Assembly (NCBI GenBank): GCA_036272735.1
Contig: DATAYF010000387.1
Span: 1 to 12,828 of the forward strand
Origin: DATAYF01 sp036272735
GTDB lineage: Bacteria; Chloroflexota; Ktedonobacteria; Ktedonobacterales; Ktedonobacteraceae
Direction of reading: 5' to 3'
DNA length: 12,828 nt
Under the pieces are notes generated by a model, which was not told where the DNA came from, searched no databases, and saw only the letters and a program-made list of their open reading frames with translations. Below are positions 6,118-12,828 of this stretch, piece after piece. Position 1 is the stretch's first letter; the number at the start of each line of letters is the position of its first letter. The translations under genes and the position numbers were made by a program.

Positions 6118-6149
6118 TGTTACTCCTGATTGAAATTGTGCTTTTTTTT

Positions 6150-6155
6150 ATTATA
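6150..6155 (-). promoter_or_regulatory. Candidate -10 element before the flavoprotein gene
   Basis: On the minus strand an exact TATAAT would set a start near 6142 and a 25-base leader. No acceptable -35 hexamer is seen at 16-18 bases upstream, so read-through from the transporter gene is just as likely. Confidence 0.22.
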
Positions 6156-6203
6156 TGACGATCTGGCCTCGAACCTCCACCTTTCTTTTTCTCACACTAC
6201 CGT

Positions 6204-7121
6204 TTACTGCCCATAGCCATTCCCCTTTTTTTCAGTAGCGATCTGGGCAAAATTGAGCACCGCTACCAGCGAGACCCCGCCCAGAATATTGCCGATCAGG
6301 GTTGGTAGCAGAAAGCTTCCAAGGTAGTCGAGCCAGGAAATAACGTCTTTATTGACCAGGTAAAGCATGTCGACGGAACCTGCGATAACGTGTGCGAAAT
6401 TAGCCAGCGCAACGATGTAGGTAATCAGGATAATTATATGCAGCTTGGTATCACCAGCCACCGGAAGTAGCCAGACCATCAGTGCGATCAGCCAACCGGC
6501 AAAGATACCGCGTAAGACGATCAGGCCAAAACCAGTATGGAGCTGGTGCCCAGAAATGTGCAGAAAGGCTTGCTGAATGGGTAATGGGAAGAGCGCGGTA
6601 TGGGCGATCACCGAGGCGAAGATCAGCGCCCCAACGAGATTAGCCACCAGCACCACGGCCCATAACCTGGTCACACGTAAGATCGTGCGCCGATTAAAGT
6701 TCGCCAACAAAGGCAGGATTGCCGTCAGCGTATTTTCGGTGAAGAGTTGTTGGCGTCCCAACACAACGATCAAGAAGCCGACGCAATACCCCAGATTATC
6801 GAGCAATGGTCCCCATATGGCGTTGGGGGGCAAGTAGGCGTAAATAAGACCCTGCGTAACCAGGGAGAAGCCCATGGAAAGTCCCGCCCCCAGACCAGAG
6901 AGGGCGAGCGCGGCTGGAGAGCGACTCAATTCTCGTTCCCCTTCCTCACGAACTGTCTCGTGGATCACGACTGCGCTCAGGCGGCTGCGTCTAACAACCT
7001 CCTTACGCTCACCCGTATTTAAGGATGGTACAGCATTGGACGACGCTGCCACCAGTTCCGGCTCGGACGTGGTGATATCAGCAAGCGTATTGTTCTGTGG
7101 AATCTGCTGCTCGTCGTTCAT
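6204..7121 (-). CDS. Formate/nitrite transporter family protein, YfdC-like
   Basis: A 305-residue inner-membrane protein of the FNT family, pentameric channels for small monovalent anions such as formate, nitrite or hydrosulfide. Seen: a hydrophilic N-terminus of about 68 residues containing IHETVREEGERELSRSPAAL (53-72), characteristic of the YfdC subgroup; ALSGLGAGLSMGFS (73-86); the family signature LGRQQLFTENTLTAILPLL (121-139); and NFAHVIAGS (241-249) with H244, which corresponds to the central pore histidine of FocA. About six hydrophobic segments follow the usual pattern. The start follows GAAAGG at 5-6 bases. YfdC-type proteins have no firmly established substrate, so formate transport is not assured. 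It is divergent from the sugar ABC operon and upstream of the flavoprotein on the same strand. Confidence 0.9.
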   Translation of the reverse strand: MNDEQQIPQNNTLADITTSEPELVAASSNAVPSLNTGERKEVVRRSRLSAVVIHETVREEGERELSRSPAALALSGLGAGLSMGFSLVTQGLIYAYLPPNAIWGPLLDNLGYCVGFLIVVLGRQQLFTENTLTAILPLLANFNRRTILRVTRLWAVVLVANLVGALIFASVIAHTALFPLPIQQAFLHISGHQLHTGFGLIVLRGIFAGWLIALMVWLLPVAGDTKLHIIILITYIVALANFAHVIAGSVDMLYLVNKDVISWLDYLGSFLLPTLIGNILGGVSLVAVLNFAQIATEKKGNGYGQ

Positions 7122-7236
7122 AAAAACCTTTCTTCAAGCATCGATCAACCAAATGGTGCAACTCGTAAGCGAGCTAGACATACTTCGATTGGTACGTATG
7201 AAAAAATAAAAATGTTTCGCTTTTTTTCTAATCCGA

Positions 7237-7260
7237 GCGGATGACTTTGCGGATGACTTT
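7237..7260 (+). repeat. Tandem 12-bp repeat overlapping a -35 box
   Basis: GCGGATGACTTT occurs twice head-to-tail (7237-7248 and 7249-7260). The last three bases of the second copy are the first bases of the TTTACA -35 box. Direct repeats at this position are typical of binding sites for response-regulator-type activators such as the PhoB class. The binding protein is unknown. Confidence 0.6.
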
Positions 7261-7286
7261 ACAGTAGTGCGCGCGTATGCTATGCT
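7258..7286 (+). promoter_or_regulatory. Candidate promoter of the sugar ABC operon
   Basis: TTTACA (7258-7263), a 17-base spacer and TATGCT (7281-7286) give five of six and four of six consensus matches. A start near 7293 would give a leader of about 290 bases. The tandem repeat immediately upstream strengthens the case. Confidence 0.42.
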
Positions 7287-7522
7287 GTTTCATGAGTTAA
7301 CGTAGTGGTCAATACACGCTTTTACAACTATTTTGCGCTCAGTAATCAGAAGCTCGTCGGCGGCTAGGTAATATATCCTATGTAATGCAACTCTGATGGA
7401 ATTTGCGACTTACTAATCATTGTTGTCTCAGTATCGGTTTTATTAGCGTGAGCCGATAGCTTAGCACAATCATTTGCTATTTTTTTCTCTATTGTAGACG
7501 TGAGAAAAACAGGTAGGTAGAG

Positions 7523-7556
7523 CGTATATAGTATGCGTAGTAATAGGCTATATACG
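7523..7556. promoter_or_regulatory. 9-bp inverted repeat, possible operator of the ABC operon
   Basis: CGTATATAG (7523-7531) and CTATATACG (7548-7556) are exact inverted copies with a 16-base spacer, 28 bases before the start codon of the binding protein. It could be an operator for a dimeric repressor or a hairpin in the leader. No regulator of LacI or ROK type is present in the window to pair it with. Confidence 0.45.
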
Positions 7557-7584
7557 TGGACCAATTGTCCAAAGGAGGACTTAT

Positions 7585-8943
7585 ATGTATCCAGAGCAGC
7601 GTGGAGCGCTGGACGAAATTATTTCCAAGATCCGTTCAGGCCGCATCAATCGTCGTACGTTTTTGGAAAGGGCCGTCGCCGTTGGCCTGACCAGTAGTGC
7701 CGCTGTGTCCCTACTTGAGGCATGTGGTGGCACATCGAATAGTACAGGCGGTAATGGACAGACCGTCAATCTCGTCTGGAAAAGTGAAGAAGACCCGACT
7801 CCCACCTATGGCTCATTGACTGATACTTTTAATAAGACCATAGGTAATCAAAAGGGTATTCACGTCACGTGGCAGCAGGGGTCGGCCAAAACCGATGACC
7901 AGTTGACGATTTACAATAACATGTTTCGTGCGCGCAGTGGTAGCCTTGACATTGTCTCGATTGATATTACCTATCCGGCACAGTATGCTGCCAGCCAGTG
8001 GACGAAGCCGATTACTGAGAGTCAGTGGCCCGCCAGCGAGCGTAGTAAGTATTTGCCTGGACCGGTGCAGGGTTGTACGTATCAGGGCCAGCTCTGGGCG
8101 GCTCCCTTCCGTACCGATGTCGGCCTGCTTTACTATCGCACAGACCTCGTCAAAAATCCGCCGAAGACGTGGGATGACCTCACGAGCATGGCGCAGCAGT
8201 ACTCTCCCAGCAAATCAAAATATGGCTATGTATGGCAGGGATCACAGTACGAGGGGCTTGTCTGCAACTTCGTCGAGGTGCTTTACGGTTACGGCGGCGC
8301 TGTGCTTGATCCCAGCAATGCAAAGTCGGTGGTCGTAAATAGCCCAGAGGCTCAAGCGGCACTTACCAAGATGGTAAGCTGGGTGGGTTCTATCTCGCCA
8401 AATGCCGTGACCACTTATCAGGAAGATCCTTCACGCGTCGTCTTCCAGAATAGCGACTCCGTCTTCATGCGCAACTGGCCGTACGCCTACTCGCTGGGTA
8501 ACGATCCAACGCAGTCGAAGATTGCCCATAAATTCGATATTACCTCGCTTCCATATGGCGGAAGTAGTACGACTGGGCATTCAGCCATCGGTGGGTGGAA
8601 CCTGGCAATCAATGCCTTCTCGAAGAACCCGGACCCGGCCTGGACGTTCATTCAGTATATGCTGCAAGAGGCGGCGCAGAAAAAGGCAGCCATTAATGCT
8701 TCGCAAACAGTTACCTTAAAGAGTGTCTACACTGACGCGGAGGTGTTGGCGAAAGAGCCACTGTTTGGCAAGCTCACGGATGTGCTGCAAAACGCGAAGC
8801 CGCGCCCGGTCTCTCCGGTCTATACCGATCTTTCAAACGCCATTCAGTCCAATATCTATCAGGCTTTGAAAAAACAAATGAGTCCTAGCGCAGCTTTAAG
8901 CGCTCTACAGAGTGCGCTGCAAAAGATTGTCAGTGGGTCGTAA
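7585..8943 (+). CDS. Sugar ABC transporter substrate-binding lipoprotein (family 1, ThuE-like)
   Basis: A 452-residue extracellular binding protein that captures a sugar for the two permeases encoded downstream. Seen: a Tat-type signal NRRTFLERAVAVGLTSSAAV (22-41) with R23-R24, then a lipobox-like LEAC with C47, so it is predicted to be folded before export and lipid-anchored. A Gly/Ser/Thr/Asn-rich linker follows. Landmarks of the trehalose/maltose-binding branch are SLDIVSIDITYPAQYAA (113-129), YLPGPVQGCTYQGQLWAAPF (155-174), DVGLLYYRTDL (176-186), and WQGSQYEGLVCNF (216-228). The ligand is therefore probably an alpha-glucoside disaccharide, but this is family inference. The start is fixed by AAAGGAGG (7571-7578), six bases before ATG. 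It is first in the operon; a 12-bp hairpin between it and the permeases could keep its expression higher than theirs. Confidence 0.92.
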   Translation: MYPEQRGALDEIISKIRSGRINRRTFLERAVAVGLTSSAAVSLLEACGGTSNSTGGNGQTVNLVWKSEEDPTPTYGSLTDTFNKTIGNQKGIHVTWQQGSAKTDDQLTIYNNMFRARSGSLDIVSIDITYPAQYAASQWTKPITESQWPASERSKYLPGPVQGCTYQGQLWAAPFRTDVGLLYYRTDLVKNPPKTWDDLTSMAQQYSPSKSKYGYVWQGSQYEGLVCNFVEVLYGYGGAVLDPSNAKSVVVNSPEAQAALTKMVSWVGSISPNAVTTYQEDPSRVVFQNSDSVFMRNWPYAYSLGNDPTQSKIAHKFDITSLPYGGSSTTGHSAIGGWNLAINAFSKNPDPAWTFIQYMLQEAAQKKAAINASQTVTLKSVYTDAEVLAKEPLFGKLTDVLQNAKPRPVSPVYTDLSNAIQSNIYQALKKQMSPSAALSALQSALQKIVSGS

Positions 8944-8955
8944 GCATTTGCTCCT

Positions 8956-8991
8956 GGTGATCATACATGCAGCAATGTGTGTATGATCACC
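8956..8991 (+). terminator. Intra-operon hairpin after the binding-protein gene
   Basis: GGTGATCATACA (8956-8967) and TGTATGATCACC (8980-8991) form a perfect 12-bp stem with a 12-base loop, starting 12 bases after the stop codon. No strong T run follows (GGTGCCTTTATCC). It is best read as an mRNA-stabilising or partial-termination hairpin, common between binding-protein and permease genes. Confidence 0.65.
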
Positions 8992-9116
8992 GGTGCCTTT
9001 ATCCCTCCTCAAGCGTTTATACTGTAGCATGCCATAAGGATTTTTCTGGCATTTTCCCTTCCATTACTCGAACGTAAGGCAATGGCAGTGTGAAATTAGA
9101 CAAAGGATAGAACATT

Positions 9117-10037
9117 ATGGCGACCCAAACAGTCGATACGCCTTCCAAAACTACGCCAGGTTTGCGCCCACGTGCGAAAACAAACGTGAGCTTGCTTCCT
9201 TACTTTCTGGTGTTGCCAACCGCGCTCTTAATCCTGATCATCGCGATCTATCCGATGATTGATTCGGTTTACTTGAGCTTGCTGGATAATCCGCTACTGC
9301 TCAGGCCCAATTTTGTCGGGTTTGCCAATTACGTCAGGATTCTCGGCGATCCGGCCTTTACAAGCGCGATATCCACGACAGTAATATTTACGATCATCAG
9401 CGTGGCCCTGGAAACTGTTTTTGGCCTGGGTGTTGCGTTGCTGATCAACAAGACATTTCCTGGTCGCGGCCTGGTGCGCGCAGCCATCCTGGTACCCTGG
9501 GCTTACCCAACAGTTGTTTCGGCGCAGATGTGGCTGTTGATGTACAACGACCAGACTGGCATTATCACGTATCTTTTGCAATTAGTTCACCTGCTGAAGC
9601 CCGGTGATACGCTGATCGGCAGTACTAACGGAGTGATTATCGCGGCCCTGGTTACCGACATTTGGAAGACCACGCCGTTTATGGCGTTGCTTCTGCTCGC
9701 GGGTTTGCAGGTTATCCCCAGCGAGTTATACGAAGCGGCGGGCGTTGATGGCAGTACTCGCTGGCAGCAATTCACGCGTATTACGCTGCCGCTGCTGAGG
9801 GGTTCATTGATTATCGCGCTGCTCTTCCGTTCGCTGGATGCGATTCGTACCTTCGACCTGTTTTATGTGTTTGGGCAACGCGCGGTACCATCGATGGCCT
9901 CGTACGCGCAATTGAAGATGTTCGGTGGCACTCCGTTAGATTTCGCGCCCGGCATAGCAGCCTCGGTCATCGTCTTCTTATTCGGACTCGTGATCAGCCT
10001 GATCTTTGTGGGGATGATGCGAGCGAATCGTAGTTAA
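9117..10037 (+). CDS. Sugar ABC transporter permease, MalF/ThuF-like
   Basis: A 306-residue inner-membrane permease of the carbohydrate-uptake-1 type. Seen: a cytoplasmic N-terminus of about 25 residues, then about six membrane segments (near 28-50, 85-110, 118-140, 172-198, 228-245 and 277-300), and the EAA loop ELYEAAGVDGSTRWQQFTRI (203-222) between the fourth and fifth segments, which docks the ATPase. Substrate passes through the pore formed with the partner permease. The start follows AAAGGA (9102-9107). The gap to the binding-protein gene is 173 bp with a hairpin; the gap to the next permease is 45 bp, so the three form an operon. No ATPase gene is present. Confidence 0.93.
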   Translation: MATQTVDTPSKTTPGLRPRAKTNVSLLPYFLVLPTALLILIIAIYPMIDSVYLSLLDNPLLLRPNFVGFANYVRILGDPAFTSAISTTVIFTIISVALETVFGLGVALLINKTFPGRGLVRAAILVPWAYPTVVSAQMWLLMYNDQTGIITYLLQLVHLLKPGDTLIGSTNGVIIAALVTDIWKTTPFMALLLLAGLQVIPSELYEAAGVDGSTRWQQFTRITLPLLRGSLIIALLFRSLDAIRTFDLFYVFGQRAVPSMASYAQLKMFGGTPLDFAPGIAASVIVFLFGLVISLIFVGMMRANRS

Positions 10038-10082
10038 AACGAGTACTCTGGGCTAGCGCTCTGTTGGAAAAGGATCTAAGTT

Positions 10083-10988
10083 ATGGCTGTACAGCAACAA
10101 ACATCAATTGCCTATAGCAGGGAAAAAGATCGCGCTCGCTACGCCGCGAAGCAACGTCGGGCGCGCTGGGGCGTGTTCTGGCGCTATGTCGCGGTCGTGA
10201 TTGTGGTATTCATCTCGTTGGCACCGCTCTACTGGACGTTCATCACGTCGATTAAGGGGGGCATTGAGCTGAATGCCTCACCGCCTACGATCTTCCCGCA
10301 TACCTTTGATATCACGAATTATGTAGACGTGTTGGTGAAATCGTCGTTCTTCCTGCCTACGTTAAGAAACAGCGCGATTATTGCCGCGGCGACCACGGTA
10401 ATCTCCTTGCTCTTCGGCGTTTTCTGCGCATACGCCCTGGCACGCACCAATTTTCGTGGCAAAGCGTTGGTACTGGCGATGGTGCTCTCGGTGCAGATGT
10501 TCCCTTTCATCGCCATGGTCGGGCCGCTCTACGTGCTCTTTACTGGTCCACTCTACCTTTATGATACCTACTCTGCACTCATCATCCCAGACCTGCTCTT
10601 AACCTTGCCGCTGACGATCTGGTTCTTGAACTCGTTCTTCAAGGAATTGCCGCCTGATCTGGAGGAGGCGGCGCGTATGGATGGAGCAACGCGCCTGCAA
10701 TCGCTCTGGCATGTGCTGTTGCCGCTGACCGCACCAGGCGTATTCACAGTGGCTATCCTGTCATTCATTGCAGTGTGGAACGATTTCCTCTTCGGTCTGT
10801 CACTGTCGGGAACCACCGCTGCTCAGCCAGTAACGGTTGGCATTACGATGTTCAACTCGGAGCATACTGTTGCGTATGGGCAATTGGCTGCGGCCTCGAT
10901 AGTCGTGACCATTCCGCTCGTTATTCTGGTGCTCCTGCTGCAACGCCGTATCGTATCTGGACTTACCGCCGGTGCCGTCAAAGGATGA
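10083..10988 (+). CDS. Sugar ABC transporter permease, MalG/ThuG-like
   Basis: A 301-residue permease pairing with the upstream one. Seen: a basic cytoplasmic N-terminus (residues 13-32), six membrane segments (near 33-55, 98-120, 127-152, 163-184, 218-236 and 268-288), a periplasmic segment with FPHTFDITNYVDVL (71-84) typical of MalG, and the EAA loop ELPPDLEEAARMDGATRLQS (188-207). The start lies about 8 bases after AAAAGGA. It is the last gene of the operon: a long terminator hairpin begins 7 bases after the stop, so the ATPase must come from another locus (as with shared MsmK/MalK-type ATPases). Confidence 0.93.
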   Translation: MAVQQQTSIAYSREKDRARYAAKQRRARWGVFWRYVAVVIVVFISLAPLYWTFITSIKGGIELNASPPTIFPHTFDITNYVDVLVKSSFFLPTLRNSAIIAAATTVISLLFGVFCAYALARTNFRGKALVLAMVLSVQMFPFIAMVGPLYVLFTGPLYLYDTYSALIIPDLLLTLPLTIWFLNSFFKELPPDLEEAARMDGATRLQSLWHVLLPLTAPGVFTVAILSFIAVWNDFLFGLSLSGTTAAQPVTVGITMFNSEHTVAYGQLAAASIVVTIPLVILVLLLQRRIVSGLTAGAVKG

Positions 10989-10995
10989 TTTAACA

Positions 10996-11045
10996 AGAAA
11001 AACGTGCGAAAAACACCTCGTGAGGTGTTTTTCGCACGTTTTTCT
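10996..11045 (+). terminator. Terminator of the ABC operon, 24-bp stem with 2-base centre
   Basis: Arms at 10996-11019 and 11022-11045 are exact reverse complements over 24 bp, separated only by GT. The 3' arm ends in CGTTTTTCT, and its A-rich 5' arm makes the structure look bidirectional. It lies 7 bases after the last permease stop and about 175 bases before the MerR-type gene, so it should isolate that gene from the operon. Confidence 0.9.
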
Positions 11046-11107
11046 GTCTCTATTTCCATCTGGGCATTAAAAAACCATAAATAAATGCGGGAACCCCATG
11101 AGAAGTC

Positions 11108-11141
11108 TATACATTCAGTGCGAAAAATGCTATGCTATAGA
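11108..11141 (+). promoter_or_regulatory. Candidate promoter for the MerR/B12 regulator
   Basis: Two overlapping options exist: TATACA (11108-11113) with TATGCT (11131-11136) at 17 bases, or TTCAGT (11114-11119) with TATAGA (11136-11141) at 16 bases. Either gives a leader of 75-80 bases. Neither is strong, which would fit a regulated promoter, but this is not proven. Confidence 0.3.
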
Positions 11142-11220
11142 GTATCTCATGCAAAAAGTTTTACGATTCGTTTGCTGCGCGTAGATATGTGTATGTATAA
11201 GGTTGAAGGGGGGATGTTGT

Positions 11221-12828
11221 ATGAGCATCAAAAAGTTCAGGCCGTTACGCACCACCGACGATTTCGGAATATTGGAAGAGTTGACCTTTCTCGACGTGAA
11301 TGCCGACAAGTACTCGCAACGTACTCTGCAATCACCACCACCAGCAACGCCACGACCACGCTCTGTCTCGCCAGATACCGGACCCAACAAAACCATGTCG
11401 AGAGAAGAGGTTGCCGACACAAAAACGCTTGATTTAGCGAGTGCTCGCAAGCGCATGCAGGAAACAGGAGAAATGTCGTACGCATTTCAACTCCCTGCAG
11501 CTATGTCTACGCCTTTGCCTCAAATCCCCGTGTCGATGTCCACACCTCTTCCTCCGTCAATGAAGGAAGACGAAGCGTTAAAAACGCCAAAAGAGATATC
11601 GCCTGCTGCGCCAACGCCCCCCCCAGAGGAGAATTTGCCACGGCTCACATCTCACCAACCTATGCCCTACTACGATCTGGAAACCGTGGTGACCAAAAGC
11701 GGCGTCCACGCGATGACGCTGCGTACCTGGGAGCGACGCTATGGCATTCCGTTGCCCTCGCGCGGCGCGTATCCCTTGTATTCTCGACGCGACCTGGCGG
11801 CGGTTCGCTGGTTGCGTACACGTGTCGAGGCTGGCCTGAGCGTGTGTCAGGCCATGGCCGAGCTTGCCCGTCATGAGCCGGAATATATAACAAGCAAGGG
11901 AGCCAACGACTTGCTGGCAGCAAACAGCGTGCCGCAACGTCATGACTTCCCTGAACTCAACGAGTCGCTGCTACGCGCCTTTATACTGCTGGACGAGGCG
12001 GGAGCCGAGCGCATCCTCGCGCAAGCCTTCGCGACGCACCCGGCCAGTTTCGTGTGCCAGCGTCTCTTGCAGGTCGTCGTCGCCAAAATCATTGAAATGC
12101 GCAAGCAGAACACGCTTCCCCTCGCTGTAGAGGTGCTTGTCGCCAGGGTGACGCGTTCACAAGTCGTCCACCTGATCGAAGCGGGGTTATCGCCTAAAGA
12201 GGCCTTAAAGCGTCTCTCAACGCTGACCTTACGCGCAACACACATGCAAGCGGTGGCCCAACATGAGCAAGAGCAGCGCTTAAAGCACGCGCCCGATCTC
12301 TACGCGCTAGAAGACCTGCTGATCGAGGCGATTATGCATATGGACGAGTCGAGAGTGCAGAGTATTCTCGATGAAGCGTTCTCCTATTACCCGGTGGAAG
12401 AAGTTTGCCTGAAGCTATTGCAGGTGGTACTGTATCGCGTGGGAATGCTCTGGGAAGAAAAAAAGATCTCGGTCATGATCGAGCATTTCGCCAGCAATAT
12501 TATTCGCACCCGCCTGGCGCATCTTTTTCAATCGACGCCTAATTTACGTCAGGGACCAACGATGCTGGTGGGCTGTGCCCCAAAGGAGACGCACGAGATC
12601 GGTATCCTGATGCTGGCGCTCTTCTGGCGGCGCGCGGGGCTACATGTCTATTATCTTGGGCAGATGCTAGAGACCAGCAGTTTGTTACAAGAGATTCGCA
12701 CCATGCAGCCGAGCATCGTGTGTCTCTCAGCCACGACGCGCCCACACGTGAAAGAGTTGAACGAGATTGCCCGCGAGATGAACAAGATGGAACTACCCCG
12801 GCCGATTGTCTGCTTCGGCGGTGGCGCG
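11221..12828 (+). CDS. MerR-family regulator with duplicated cobalamin cap domain, CarH/LitR-like (3' end beyond window)
   Basis: 536 residues are visible, with no stop before the edge. Order: a 145-residue Pro/Thr/Ser/Met-rich N-terminus with a repeated MSTPLP (95-100 and 106-111); a MerR winged helix (about 150-218) with LRTWERRYGIPLPSRGAYP (167-185) for DNA binding; a first helical cap-like domain (244-322); a second cap domain (about 360-438) with W411, then nine residues, then E421-H422; and a B12-binding Rossmann domain (from 447) with KETHEIG, where H458 is the expected lower cobalt ligand. CarH/LitR proteins repress carotenoid genes as adenosylcobalamin-bound tetramers and release DNA when light breaks the Co-C bond. 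Both W-x9-EH and the lower His are kept. The residue after the Trp is E412, where Thermus CarH has the light-state His132. Start: ATG after GAAGGGGGG. B12-independent family members exist, but the kept motifs argue for cobalamin binding. Confidence 0.9.
   Translation, partial: MSIKKFRPLRTTDDFGILEELTFLDVNADKYSQRTLQSPPPATPRPRSVSPDTGPNKTMSREEVADTKTLDLASARKRMQETGEMSYAFQLPAAMSTPLPQIPVSMSTPLPPSMKEDEALKTPKEISPAAPTPPPEENLPRLTSHQPMPYYDLETVVTKSGVHAMTLRTWERRYGIPLPSRGAYPLYSRRDLAAVRWLRTRVEAGLSVCQAMAELARHEPEYITSKGANDLLAANSVPQRHDFPELNESLLRAFILLDEAGAERILAQAFATHPASFVCQRLLQVVVAKIIEMRKQNTLPLAVEVLVARVTRSQVVHLIEAGLSPKEALKRLSTLTLRATHMQAVAQHEQEQRLKHAPDLYALEDLLIEAIMHMDESRVQSILDEAFSYYPVEEVCLKLLQVVLYRVGMLWEEKKISVMIEHFASNIIRTRLAHLFQSTPNLRQGPTMLVGCAPKETHEIGILMLALFWRRAGLHVYYLGQMLETSSLLQEIRTMQPSIVCLSATTRPHVKELNEIAREMNKMELPRPIVCFGGGA

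Larger units (their letters stand above)
7122..7584. other. 463-bp divergent regulatory region (transporter / ABC operon)
   Basis: This region separates the minus-strand FNT gene from the plus-strand ABC operon. It contains a tandem 12-bp repeat (7237-7260), a candidate promoter (7258-7286), a 9-bp inverted repeat (7523-7556), the short inverted repeat TGGAC-CAATT-GTCCA (7557-7571) just before the ribosome binding site, and A/T runs near 7200-7230. No gene is supported in it; open frames here lack ribosome binding sites. No promoter for the FNT gene could be chosen with confidence. Confidence 0.6.

Noticed and set aside
4891..6129. A 412-codon open frame on the plus strand opposite the flavoprotein gene
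   Set aside because: It is the antisense of a clear acyl-CoA dehydrogenase-superfamily gene, begins inside a palindrome without a ribosome binding site, and its product has no domain character. It is open because of the codon bias of the real gene.
6142..6149. T8 run as an intrinsic terminator for something on the plus strand
   Set aside because: No gene on the plus strand ends before it and no stable GC stem precedes it.
7276..7286. Shared 10-mer ATGCTATGCT here (7277-7286) and at about 11127-11136 as a common operator
   Set aside because: Both lie in candidate -10 regions where TATGCT is expected; a 10-base match with no further similarity is not enough to claim co-regulation.
11046..11220. 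Cobalamin riboswitch in the leader of the B12-binding regulator
   Set aside because: The leader is only about 75-80 bases from the likely start and shows no B12-box-like core; too short for a cobalamin riboswitch.

Overview
The window looks like chromosomal DNA of a Chloroflexota bacterium, most likely of the Ktedonobacteria type. This is an inference from protein character (Tat-type solute-binding lipoprotein, DUF3536-type GH57 enzyme, MerR/B12 regulator, two-component receiver), from moderate GC, and from a 5S rRNA gene standing alone. No phylogenetic marker was compared, so the assignment is tentative. I see no IS element, prophage gene or CRISPR array.

Layout. (1) 1-318, minus: N-terminal part of a two-component receiver protein, cut by the window edge. 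(2) 319-848: AT-richer intergenic DNA with several small inverted repeats. (3) 849-1256, plus: a small stand-alone PD-(D/E)XK nuclease of the group I intron endonuclease type. (4) 1387-2283: a stable-RNA cluster with tRNA-Lys(TTT) (minus), a solitary 5S rRNA with its own strong promoter, and tRNA-Pro(CGG). Between promoter and gene, both tRNA units carry a fragment that resembles the 5' part of another tRNA. (5) 2670-3185, plus: HNH endonuclease. (6) 3333-4802, plus: GH57/DUF3536 alpha-glucan-type glycoside hydrolase. (7) 4808-4931: two abutting long palindromes, one of them a perfect 74-bp palindrome, between convergent genes. (8) 4924-6117 and 6204-7121, minus: an acyl-CoA dehydrogenase-superfamily flavoprotein and, upstream of it, a YfdC-like formate/nitrite transporter-family channel. 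(9) 7585-10988, plus: a sugar ABC importer operon (Tat lipoprotein binding protein, MalF-like and MalG-like permeases) without its own ATPase, ended by a long hairpin. (10) 11221 to the window end, plus: a large MerR-family regulator with a B12-binding module of the CarH/LitR light-sensor type, cut by the edge.

How the genes fit together. The ABC importer resembles trehalose/maltose-type (ThuE/ThuF/ThuG) systems. It could supply alpha-glucosides to a cell that also carries a GH57 alpha-glucan enzyme, but the two are not co-transcribed and the link is only thematic. The regulator downstream of the importer is separated from it by a strong terminator and has its own leader. Its targets (classically carotenoid genes) are not in the window.

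Most striking points: the CarH-like regulator has two tandem copies of the cobalamin cap helical domain. The second keeps the W-x9-E-H signature, and the first is eroded at W and H. It also lacks the His that follows the Trp in Thermus CarH and caps cobalt after photolysis. A second theme is that gene ends here are marked by long, nearly loopless and mutually unrelated palindromes.
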